Position numbers and translations under genes: made by a program. Of a DNA stretch of 64,000 bases, positions 31,613 through 39,280 are shown in pieces (the stretch's first letter is position 1; each line of letters begins with the position of its first letter). Source of the DNA: Azotobacter vinelandii (GTDB taxonomy: Bacteria > Pseudomonadota > Gammaproteobacteria > Pseudomonadales > Pseudomonadaceae); assembly GCF_001571105.1 (NCBI RefSeq), contig NZ_BCTD01000001.1; one strand, given 5' to 3'. Below the pieces are notes generated by a model. It had not been told where the DNA came from, made no database searches, and saw nothing but the letters and a program-made list of their open reading frames with translations.

Positions 31613-33054
31613 CGGGCGGCCCCTCCGAATACGTCGATGTTCCTGAATACGCAGGCCGGCGAGGCATGGCCGACGCGCACCGCCTGGTTCGGCTCGCCCT
31701 TGCCGCAGCAGGGGGTGCCGAGCACCTCGACGGTGGAGGCGTCGCCCACCGCGGCGAGGTTGCGCCAGAAGTGCGCGGAAATCCCGCGGTAGTTGGGGTT
31801 CTTCACCACGCCCCGGAGTTCGCCGTTCTCGATCAGCCGGCCCCATTCGCAGCCGAACTGGAACTTGTTGCGGGCATCGTCGATGGACCAGGAGCGATTG
31901 GTGCTCATCAGGATGCCGCGCTCGATACCGCCGATCAGTTGCGCCAGGCTCCGCTCGCCCGGTTCGACGTTGAGGTTGGCCATGCGGTCGATGGGCGCGC
32001 GGTTCCAACTGCAGGCGCGGCTGCAGGCCACCCCCGGCAGGCCGCTGCGCGATTGCGACAGGGCGCCGCCCAGCGGCCGTTGCAGGATGCCGCCCCGGAT
32101 CAGGTATTCGCGCCGCGCCGGCGTGCCGTCGTCGTCGTGGCGATAGCTGGCCAGTTCCCCGGCGCGGCCGGGGTCGAAGGTGACGTCGAGCAGCGGCGAG
32201 CCGTACCGGTAATGACCGAAGTCCTCCAGGCGGACGAAGCTGGTGCCGGCATAGTTGCGCTCGTCGCCGAGGATGCGGTCCAGCTCCAGCGGATGACCGA
32301 TGGACTCGTGGATCTGCAACATCATCTGGTCGGGCATCAGCAGCAGGTCGCGGGGCCCGCCGGGGGTATTGGGGGCGAGCAGCAGTTGCAGCGCCTCGTC
32401 GGCGATGCGTGGCGCCGCGCCGATCAGGCCGAGCCGCTCGATCACCTCGGCGCCGCCCTGCTGGCCGAAGTTGAAGCCGCCGAGGCTGCGGGTCTGGCTG
32501 TCGTGGCCGTCGCTGGCGGTCACGCTCAGGGACGGGTAGACGAAGCGCTGGGCCCGGCGCAGGCAGGCGCCGGCGCTGTCGAGCTGGATCTGTTCCACGC
32601 AGGTGACGGCGAGTCCGACGCTCCAGTCCACCAGCCGCGCATCCCGGGGCACCCGCGCCGATTCGGCGCCCAGCACTTCGAACCAGTGCGCCGGGCCGGC
32701 CAGCGGCCGTTCGTAGCCGGGCGCCACGTCGTCTTCCACGCTGCCCGGCAGCGGCAAGTCCCGTGTCTCCAGTAGTGCATGTCCGGCCAGGGCGCGGGCC
32801 ATGCGCTCGGCCCGTTCCAGGGCCGCCTGCAGCCCGGCCTGGCTGAGATCGCTGGTGGCCGCGTAGGCTTCGACGCCGGCGACGCGCGCGGTCAGCATGG
32901 CGCCGCAGTCCTCGCCGAAGGCGGGCGGCAGGGCGACGTCGCGGCGCACCCGGTAGTGCTCGCCGGTTTCCCGGACGTGCCGCAGCGACCAGAAATCGGC
33001 GCCGCTGCGCAGGGCGGCGAACCGGCGCGACAGCTCGGAGGCGGATTCGAACAT
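31609..33054 (-). CDS. TldD-like metalloprotease subunit
   Basis: This 481-residue U62-family metallopeptidase has the zinc-binding motif HESIGHPLELDRIL (HExxxH). The start at 33054 is preceded by AGGA at good spacing; the frame is open upstream without support. Other marks are TRSLGGFNFGQQGG, MSTNRSWSIDDARNKFQFG and GVVKNPNYRGISAHFWRNL, shared by TldD homologues. It is shorter and distinct enough that it may be a second TldD/TldE set rather than the housekeeping pair, which I cannot check here. It is transcribed with the TldE-like gene. Confidence 0.82.
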   Translation of the reverse strand: MFESASELSRRFAALRSGADFWSLRHVRETGEHYRVRRDVALPPAFGEDCGAMLTARVAGVEAYAATSDLSQAGLQAALERAERMARALAGHALLETRDLPLPGSVEDDVAPGYERPLAGPAHWFEVLGAESARVPRDARLVDWSVGLAVTCVEQIQLDSAGACLRRAQRFVYPSLSVTASDGHDSQTRSLGGFNFGQQGGAEVIERLGLIGAAPRIADEALQLLLAPNTPGGPRDLLLMPDQMMLQIHESIGHPLELDRILGDERNYAGTSFVRLEDFGHYRYGSPLLDVTFDPGRAGELASYRHDDDGTPARREYLIRGGILQRPLGGALSQSRSGLPGVACSRACSWNRAPIDRMANLNVEPGERSLAQLIGGIERGILMSTNRSWSIDDARNKFQFGCEWGRLIENGELRGVVKNPNYRGISAHFWRNLAAVGDASTVEVLGTPCCGKGEPNQAVRVGHASPACVFRNIDVFGGAAR

Positions 33055-33192
33055 GCGGAGGGTCCTGTGTGGCGCGGAGGGATGGAACATTGTAGCGGGC
33101 CGGGGCGGGATGGGGTCGTTCGCGCCGACGAGCCTGCGGACGCGGGGGCCGCCGGAGTCCAGAGCCGGAGCGGTCGGTAGGTCGGGCTGCGC

Positions 33193-33207
33193 AATGACAA
33201 CGTCATT
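33193..33207. promoter_or_regulatory. palindromic operator of the toxin-antitoxin pair
   Basis: AATGAC-AAC-GTCATT is a perfect inverted repeat 39 bases before the antitoxin start. Its place and symmetry fit autorepression by the ribbon-helix-helix antitoxin. Confidence 0.6.
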
Positions 33208-33246
33208 ACCGGTTGCCATGCTGCAGCGCTCGCAGGAGGTTCCGTC

Positions 33247-33537
33247 ATGTCTATATCCAACCCTGCGCCGGCCAGGCGCGAAACCCTGAATATCCGCATC
33301 AAGCCCGAAGAGCGCAGCCTGATCGACCGTGCCGCCCAGGTGAAAGGCAAGAACCGCACGGATTTCATCCTGGATGCGGCGCGCACGGCGGCCGAGGAGG
33401 CCCTGCTCGACCGGGCCTTCATCGCCGCCAGCCCGGAAGCCTACGCCGAGTTCCTGGCCCGGCTGGACAGGCCGCCGCAGCCCAATGAACGCTTGCGCAA
33501 GACGCTGCAGACCCCGGCACCCTGGGACGAGGAATGA
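33247..33537 (+). CDS. DUF1778 ribbon-helix-helix antitoxin (TacA-like)
   Basis: This 96-residue antitoxin is preceded by a strong GGAGGT site. The N-terminal ribbon-helix-helix reads RETLNIRIKPEERSLIDRAA with GKNRTDFILDAARTAAEEAL, the DUF1778 pattern. The C-terminal tail (LRKTLQTPAPWDEE) would wrap the toxin. Its stop overlaps the toxin start (ATGA). It neutralises the GNAT toxin and probably binds the palindrome upstream. Confidence 0.9.
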   Translation: MSISNPAPARRETLNIRIKPEERSLIDRAAQVKGKNRTDFILDAARTAAEEALLDRAFIAASPEAYAEFLARLDRPPQPNERLRKTLQTPAPWDEE

Positions 33538-34016
33538 GGCTCGGCGCTCCCGAGCCCCTGTCGGAAAGGCACGATGTCGAATCCTTCTCGTCCGGCAGCG
33601 AGGGCCTGGACCTCTGGCTGAAGCGGCGTGCGCTGAAGAACCGGCTTTCCGGTGCGTCGCGTACCTTCGTCGCCTGCGAGGGGCGTAGGGTTCTGGCCTA
33701 CTACGCGCTGGCATCGGGTGTCATCGCCGTCGATCGGGCGCCGGGACGATTTTGTCGCAACATGCCGGACCCGGTTCCGGTCGTCGTCCTCGGGCGGCTG
33801 GCCGTGGATCTTTCCCTGCAGGGGCAGGGCCTCGGACGGGCCCTGGTGCGCGACGCCGCGCTGCGCATCCTGCAGGCGGCGGATGCGATCGGCATTCGCG
33901 GCATGCTCGTCCACGCCCTGTCCTCCGATGCGAAGGCGTTCCACGAGCGGGTCGGTTTCGAGCCGTCGCCGCTGGAGCCGATAACGACCCTGGCCGACTT
34001 GAGAGCCGGGCTTTGA
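33534..34016 (+). CDS. GNAT acetyltransferase toxin (TacT/AtaT-like)
   Basis: This 160-residue GNAT-fold protein belongs to the class that acetylates aminoacyl-tRNA and stops translation. Family signs are HDVESFSSGSEGLDLWLKRR, ASRTFVACEGRRVLAYYALA, the acetyl-CoA loop LAVDLSLQGQGLGRALVRDA (Q-x-x-G-x-G/A) and LSSDAKAFHERVGFEPSP, where the F-Y/H-E-x-x-GF segment is typical. It forms a pair with the preceding DUF1778 antitoxin. The module is small and self-contained and sits between genes on the other strand. Confidence 0.88.
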   Translation: MRLGAPEPLSERHDVESFSSGSEGLDLWLKRRALKNRLSGASRTFVACEGRRVLAYYALASGVIAVDRAPGRFCRNMPDPVPVVVLGRLAVDLSLQGQGLGRALVRDAALRILQAADAIGIRGMLVHALSSDAKAFHERVGFEPSPLEPITTLADLRAGL

Positions 34017-34090
34017 ATTTCGCCTGACCCGCGGCTCGGGCCTGCCGCGCGACACTGGCCCGTGGGGCCGATGCCCCGGTCCGCTTGCCG

Positions 34091-34915
34091 TTACTTGCTG
34101 AAGGCGCCGATGAAGATCGTCGGGTCGATCCGCGCGTCGTTGAGGCTGACGTTCCAGTGCAGGTGCGGCCCGGTGGCCCGGCCGGTGGCGCCGACCCGGC
34201 CGAGCACGGCGCCGCGGGGCAGTTCGTCGCCGACCTTCACCTCTACCTTGGACAGGTGGCAGAACATGCTCACCAGTCCCTGGCCGTGGTCGACGAACAC
34301 CGTCCGGCCGTTGAAGAAGTAGTCGCCGACCAGGGTCACCCGGCCGGCGGCCGGCGCCTTGACCGGAGTGCCGGCCGGCACGGCGAAGTCCAGCCCGGAA
34401 TGCGGGTTGCGTTCCTCGCCGTTGAAGAAGCGGCGCAGGCCGAAGGGGCTGGAGAGCGGGCCGGCGACCGGTTTGTCGAACAGCAGGTTGCTCGGCTGGC
34501 GCGGGTCGAAACGCCGGTAGGCGTCGGTCTGTTCGGCCAGTTCGCGCTCGATGCGCTTGAGGTCGGCCGGGTCGGGACTGACCTGGCGCTGGTTCTTCAG
34601 GGTGATGCGCTGCTCGCGGTAATGACGGGGCTCGACCCGGAAGGCCAGGCTGCGGCCGTCCGTCTCGATCCGCTGCTCGCCCGGCTTGACCGACAGCGGG
34701 ATGCCGACGATGGCGATCCAGCGCCTGCCGTCCTCGCGCACCGTCAGCACCGGCTTGTCCTGGTAGCGCACCCTGGGCGCCGCAGGGCCGTCGCCCAGGT
34801 CGATCACCGCCACGCCGCCGGGCACCGGCTTGTCCAGCAGGCGGGAGATGAAACCGTCGGCGTGGGCGGGCAGGGCGAGGAGCAGGGCGCAGCAGGCGGC
34901 GAGCAGGCGTGACAT
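34091..34915 (-). CDS. M23-family (LytM) murein endopeptidase
   Basis: This 274-residue secreted peptidase has a signal peptide (LLAACCALLLALPAHA). The C-terminal LytM domain has zinc ligands in NPHSGLDFAVPAGTPV (HxxxD) and GPHLHWNVSL (HxH). A beta-rich N-terminal domain (GGVAVIDLGDG, LTVREDGRRWIAIVGIPLS) precedes it, as in Pseudomonas M23 homologues. It presumably cleaves peptidoglycan cross-links in the periplasm. It lies 21 bases after the dipeptidase gene in the same direction, so a short cell-wall unit is likely. Confidence 0.88.
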   Translation of the reverse strand: MSRLLAACCALLLALPAHADGFISRLLDKPVPGGVAVIDLGDGPAAPRVRYQDKPVLTVREDGRRWIAIVGIPLSVKPGEQRIETDGRSLAFRVEPRHYREQRITLKNQRQVSPDPADLKRIERELAEQTDAYRRFDPRQPSNLLFDKPVAGPLSSPFGLRRFFNGEERNPHSGLDFAVPAGTPVKAPAAGRVTLVGDYFFNGRTVFVDHGQGLVSMFCHLSKVEVKVGDELPRGAVLGRVGATGRATGPHLHWNVSLNDARIDPTIFIGAFSK

Positions 34916-34936
34916 GGCGGCTTCCGGCAGATGGGG

Positions 34937-35701
34937 TCAGGTGGGGGCGGCGAAGCGTTCGGCCAGTTGCTGTCGCCACAGCTCTTCGAGGTCGGGCGGC
35001 GCGGTCGGGCCGTAGAGCGCCGCCGGCCGGCCGCGATGCCAGGCCCACAACTGGTCGCCGTAGTCGTAGTGCCACCACTCGCTCGGCAGGTTGGCGAAGC
35101 CGGCTTCGAGCATGGCGTCGTGCAGCAGGCGGCGGCGGTCGCGGATGGCCAGCGCGGCGGCATCGTCGGCGGCCGCGCTTTCGTAATGGGCGCTGAACGA
35201 GCGCGGGCCGACCTCGTCGAAGCGCGAGCCCATGTCCAGCCAGCGGCCCTGGACGTCGCACAGGGTCACGTCCACCGCGCCGCCGGTCAGGTGCGGGCTC
35301 GGCGCCTGCGGATCGCGACTGGGCGGCGAGACGAACTGGCGGGTCAGGCGCTGCAGGGTCGCCGCGTCGGCCTGCGGATGGTGCAGGGCCATGGCCGTTT
35401 CCAGGGTGCGGTACAGGTGCTGCTGCACGGCGATCGGCCGCCAGCCGTCGAGCACCACCAGCGCCAGGCCGGCGGGCAGGTGCGCGGCGGCGCGCAGCAG
35501 GCGCTCGAAGACCTCCCGACGTACCAGGCAGTCCTCGACCGCCTCGGGGATGCCGAGATGGCGGTAGGCCGGGTAGACCCGCAGCGCGGGGGCCAGGCGC
35601 AGGCTGCACAGCGCCTCGCCGCATTCGGCCACGGGAATGCGGGCGACCTGCGCCCAGTCGGGTTCGGCGTAGGCGGGGATCGCCCGGTTCGGCTCGTGCA
35701 T
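34937..35701 (-). CDS. ddpX: D-alanyl-D-alanine dipeptidase, VanX/DdpX family (M15D)
   Basis: This 254-residue zinc peptidase is predicted to split D-Ala-D-Ala. The motifs of the family are present: SPHLTGGAVDVTLCD (SxHxxGxAxD, metal ligands His and Asp) and LPSEWWHYDYGDQLW (catalytic Glu and third ligand His). No signal peptide is seen, so it is cytoplasmic, as for VanX/DdpX. The start lies 4 bases after the xseA stop. In bacteria without glycopeptide resistance it recycles D-Ala-D-Ala from murein turnover. Confidence 0.87.
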   Translation of the reverse strand: MHEPNRAIPAYAEPDWAQVARIPVAECGEALCSLRLAPALRVYPAYRHLGIPEAVEDCLVRREVFERLLRAAAHLPAGLALVVLDGWRPIAVQQHLYRTLETAMALHHPQADAATLQRLTRQFVSPPSRDPQAPSPHLTGGAVDVTLCDVQGRWLDMGSRFDEVGPRSFSAHYESAAADDAAALAIRDRRRLLHDAMLEAGFANLPSEWWHYDYGDQLWAWHRGRPAALYGPTAPPDLEELWRQQLAERFAAPT

Positions 35702-35705
35702 CGGT

Positions 35706-37076
35706 TCAGTCCGGCTGTGGCGGGGAAGGGAAGGCGGCTTCGACCCGCAACTCCAGTGCGCCTTCGGCGAGACGCGCGTGCAGGCGCTGGCCGGGATGGG
35801 CCTGGACGGCGGCGCGGATCGCCCGGCCCCGCTCGTCGAGGAGAATCGCGTAGCCGCGGCCGAGGGTCGCCAGCGGGCTGACCGCCTGCAGGGTCTGCGC
35901 GGTGGCTTCGAGACGCTGGCGCCGCTCGCGCAGGGTGCTGCGCATGGCGCGCGGCAGGCGCTCGGCGAGATGCTCCAGGCGCTGGCGCAAAAGGCCGAGC
36001 AGGCGTTCGGGATGCTGGGCGGCGAGGCGGGTGTCGAGGCGCGCCAGGCGCTCGGCGTCGCCCTGCAGACGGCGCTGCATGGCGCGCCTGAGGCGCAGCT
36101 CCAGGTCATCGAGGCGCTGGGCCTGCTGCTGCAGGCGCTCGCCGGGATGTCGCAGGCGCCGGCTCAGGCCGTCGAGCTGCAGGCGGCGGGCGGCGAGCAG
36201 GTGCCGCATGCGCAGTTGCAGGCGGCGCTGCAGACCGTCGAGGCGGCGCTGCAGGTCGCTGCTGTCGGGGGCCAGCAGTTCGGCGGCGGCCGAGGGGGTC
36301 GGGGCGCGCAGGTCGGCGACGAAATCGGCGATGGTCACGTCGGTCTCGTGGCCGACGGCGCTGACCACGGGCGTCGCGCAGGCGGCGACGGCGCGCGCCA
36401 CGACTTCTTCGTTGAAGCACCAGAGATCCTCCAGAGAGCCGCCGCCGCGAGCCAGGATCAGCGCGTCGAAGCCCTGGCGATCGGCCAGTTCGAGGGCATG
36501 GACGATCTGTGCGACCGCCTCGCGGCCCTGCACCGCGGTGGGCACCAGGGTCAGTTCGACCTGCGGCGCGCGGCGGCGGAACACCGAGACGATGTCGCGG
36601 ATCACCGCGCCGGTCGGCGAGCTGACGATGCCGATGCTCCGCGGATGGGCCGGCAGCGGGCGCTTGCGCTCGGCGGCGAACAGGCCTTCGGCGGCGAGTT
36701 TTTCCTTGAGCGCCTCGAAGGCCAGGCGCAGGGCGCCGTCGCCGGCCGGTTCGAGCAGATCGAGGATCAACTGGAAGTCGCCGCGCCCCTCGTACAGCGA
36801 GACCCTGCCGCGCACCCGCACCGCCAGTCCGTCGCGCAGGATCTCGCGCACGCGCAGGGCGTTCTGCCGGAACAGCGCGCAGCGCACCTGGGCCTGGCGG
36901 TCCTTGAGGGTGAAATAGAGGTGGCCGGAGGCCGGGCGGGCGAGGTTGGAAATCTCGCCCTCGACCCAGACCTGGGCGAACACGTCCTCCAGCAGCGCGC
37001 GGGCGCGGCCGTTGAGCTGGCTGACGGTGAGGATTTCCCGGTCGAGGCCGAGGCGTTGGAAGGGATCGTTGAGCAT
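35706..37076 (-). CDS. xseA: exodeoxyribonuclease VII large subunit
   Basis: This 456-residue catalytic subunit of ExoVII degrades single-stranded DNA to oligonucleotides with the small subunit XseB. It contains an N-terminal OB fold (VWVEGEISNLARPASGHLYF), the conserved catalytic-domain motifs GIVSSPTGAVIRDI, ALILARGGGSLEDLWCFNEE and AVGHETDVTIADFVADLRAP, and a long Arg/Gln-rich coiled-coil. It ends with the family's GYAIL segment (LATLGRGYAILLDERG). The start MLNDPFQRLGLDRE fits homologues; MPAM three codons upstream is possible. Confidence 0.95.
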   Translation of the reverse strand: MLNDPFQRLGLDREILTVSQLNGRARALLEDVFAQVWVEGEISNLARPASGHLYFTLKDRQAQVRCALFRQNALRVREILRDGLAVRVRGRVSLYEGRGDFQLILDLLEPAGDGALRLAFEALKEKLAAEGLFAAERKRPLPAHPRSIGIVSSPTGAVIRDIVSVFRRRAPQVELTLVPTAVQGREAVAQIVHALELADRQGFDALILARGGGSLEDLWCFNEEVVARAVAACATPVVSAVGHETDVTIADFVADLRAPTPSAAAELLAPDSSDLQRRLDGLQRRLQLRMRHLLAARRLQLDGLSRRLRHPGERLQQQAQRLDDLELRLRRAMQRRLQGDAERLARLDTRLAAQHPERLLGLLRQRLEHLAERLPRAMRSTLRERRQRLEATAQTLQAVSPLATLGRGYAILLDERGRAIRAAVQAHPGQRLHARLAEGALELRVEAAFPSPPQPD

Positions 37077-37164
37077 GGCCGGCATGATAAGCCGCCATGG
37101 CGGCGGCGGGAACCGCGTTGGCGCTTGTATACCGGTCGGGACCTCGCTCTGCCGGGCCGCCGTT

Positions 37165-38037
37165 TCATTCGCGATCGTCGGCCCGCGGGGCATGCCGGCT
37201 CAGGCGCGCGGAAAGCAGCGTGGCCAGCAGGATCAACGCGCCGCCGGCGAGCATCCGCGCTCCGGGGCGTTCGTCGAACAGCCACCAGGCGAAGAGGATG
37301 CCGTAGACCGGTTCCAGGGCGAACACCACCGAGGCGCTGCGCGCGTTGAGCACGCGCAGGCTGGCGACGAACAGGCTGTGCGCCAGGGCCGTGCAGAGCA
37401 GGCCGAGCAGGGCGATCCATAGCCAGTCGAGGGCGCTTGCGGCGGGCAGATGCGGCCAGGCCGGCGGCAGGCCGCAGACGAGGATGGCGAGGTTCTGCCA
37501 GAGCGCGGCCTGTGCCGGTTTCACGCCAGGGGTGATGGCGCGGTTGGACACCGACAGCAGGGCGAACAGCAGGCCCGAAAGCACTGCCCAGGCGAGACCG
37601 GGAGTGGTTTGGCTGGCGAAGTCGAAATTCGGGCCGACCAGCACCAGCCCGAGGCTGACCAGCGCGACCACGCCCCATTCGGCCGCGCGCACCCGTTCGC
37701 GGAACAGCAGTCCCTCCAGCAGCACGGTGAAGGCCGGGAAGCTGGCGAAGCCCAGGGTGGCCAGCGCCACGCCGGACACCTTCACCGCGACGAAGAAGCT
37801 CCACCAGTGCCCGCCCAGCAGCAGGCCGGCGCCGGCCAGCGCCAGGCGACGCCGCCAGCCGGGGGAGCGGTAGTCCGTATCCGGGCGGGCGAAGGGCAGC
37901 AGGGCGGCCACGGCGAACAGCGCGCGGCCGAACACGATCACCGCCGGCGTGGCCAGGGCCAGCTTGCCGAAGATGCCGGACAGGCCGAAGAACAGGGCGC
38001 CCAGGTGCAGGGCGAGCAGGGCGGAACGGTGGCGCAT
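37165..38037 (-). CDS. EamA/DMT-family membrane transporter
   Basis: This 290-residue inner-membrane protein has ten predicted helices in two EamA repeats, for example LFFGLSGIFGKLALATPAVI in the first and SVVFALEPVYGILFAWWLFD in the second, the latter being the classic EamA signature. It belongs to the drug/metabolite transporter superfamily, whose members export amino acids or other metabolites. The substrate is unknown. It lies between xseA and the 2-hydroxyacid dehydrogenase gene on the same strand. Confidence 0.88.
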   Translation of the reverse strand: MRHRSALLALHLGALFFGLSGIFGKLALATPAVIVFGRALFAVAALLPFARPDTDYRSPGWRRRLALAGAGLLLGGHWWSFFVAVKVSGVALATLGFASFPAFTVLLEGLLFRERVRAAEWGVVALVSLGLVLVGPNFDFASQTTPGLAWAVLSGLLFALLSVSNRAITPGVKPAQAALWQNLAILVCGLPPAWPHLPAASALDWLWIALLGLLCTALAHSLFVASLRVLNARSASVVFALEPVYGILFAWWLFDERPGARMLAGGALILLATLLSARLSRHAPRADDRE

Positions 38038-38115
38038 GGGCGTTCCTGCGGCGATGGAGTGGGGCCTGCGGTGGCCGCGGCTTCCTCCGCCGCGGGAAGC
38101 TGGGAGGACCTGCGA

Positions 38116-39093
38116 TCAGCGTTCCGCCAGCACTTGCGGATTGGCCAGGTTGAGCGGCTGGCCGGCGAAGAAGGCCAGCAGGTTGTCGAAGGCATCGCCG
38201 AAATACAACTCGTAGCCGTGCTTCTCGACGTAACCCAGGTGCGGGGTGCAGAGCACCCGCGGGTGGTTCGGCAGCGGGTGGGCGGGGTCGAGGATCGGCT
38301 CCTGCTCGAACACGTCGAGAGCGGCGAATCCGGGGCGGCCGGCGTCCAGGGCGCGGAGCAGGGCGCCGGGGGCGATCAGTTCGGCGCGGCTGACGTTGAC
38401 CAGCAGGGCGTCGGGCTTCATCCGCGCCAGGTCGTCGAAGCCGACGATGTGCCGGGTGGACGGCGACAGGCGCAGGTTGAGGGTGAGCACGTCGGCTTCG
38501 GCGAAGAAGGCTTCACGGGAGGCGGCGGCGCGGTGGCCGTGGGCGACGGCGGCCTGGCGCGAGGCCTCGCTGCCCCAGACCAGCACCGGCATCTCGAAGG
38601 CCTGGGCGTAGCGGGCCAGGCGCTGGCCGATCTTGCCGTAGCCCCAGATGCCCAGGGTCAGCCCGGCCAGGCGCTCGCCGATATTGGTCTGCCAGCGGCC
38701 CTCGCGGAAGGCGGCGATGGCCGGCAGCAGCCGGCGGCGGGCGTTGAGGATCAGCGTCCAGGCCAGTTCCGCCGGGGCGATCGGCGAGCCGCGCCCCTCG
38801 GCCACGGCGACGCCGCGGCGGGTGCAGGCGTCGAGATCGAGATGGGCGGCGATCTTGCCGGTCTGGCTGATCAGCTTGAGCCTGGGCAGGCGGGCCAGCA
38901 GGGCTTCGTCGATGCGTGTGCGTTCGCGGGTCAGCACCAGCGCGTCGGCGCTGGCGAAGCGTTCGGCGAGGCGTTGCGGGTCGCTCTCGGCGTCGTGGAA
39001 TAGCTCGACGCTGTGGCCGGAATCGCGCAGCCGGGCGAAGCAGTCGAGGCTGCGGATGACATCCTGGTAATCGTCGGGGATGACGATGTGCAT
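38116..39093 (-). CDS. D-2-hydroxyacid dehydrogenase family protein
   Basis: This 325-residue NAD(P)-dependent dehydrogenase interconverts a 2-oxoacid and its D-2-hydroxyacid. The NAD-binding motif is GIWGYGKIGQRLARYAQAFE. The catalytic triad is visible: Arg in LLVNVSRAELIAPGALLRAL, Glu in FAALDVFEQEPILD and His in VLCTPHLGYVEKHGYELYF. The N-terminal MHIVIPDDYQDVIRSLDCF matches plant- and bacterial-type phosphoglycerate dehydrogenase-like homologues. Its substrate is uncertain. Confidence 0.87.
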   Translation of the reverse strand: MHIVIPDDYQDVIRSLDCFARLRDSGHSVELFHDAESDPQRLAERFASADALVLTRERTRIDEALLARLPRLKLISQTGKIAAHLDLDACTRRGVAVAEGRGSPIAPAELAWTLILNARRRLLPAIAAFREGRWQTNIGERLAGLTLGIWGYGKIGQRLARYAQAFEMPVLVWGSEASRQAAVAHGHRAAASREAFFAEADVLTLNLRLSPSTRHIVGFDDLARMKPDALLVNVSRAELIAPGALLRALDAGRPGFAALDVFEQEPILDPAHPLPNHPRVLCTPHLGYVEKHGYELYFGDAFDNLLAFFAGQPLNLANPQVLAER

Positions 39094-39280
39094 GGCGGTG
39101 GTTCCTTGGCGGGTGGGTCCGAGTTCTAGCAGAGAGGGGCGGGCCTCGTCACGAGCCGGGAGCGCTTCGCTCGGGGCGATCCGCTGCCGGAAATGAGACT
39201 CCTGTACTGGAAATCCTCTACCATTCGTGCTTTGTCGCCGCTCGTGGGGCGAACTGGTCGCAACTGGAACAGGGGGCTGC

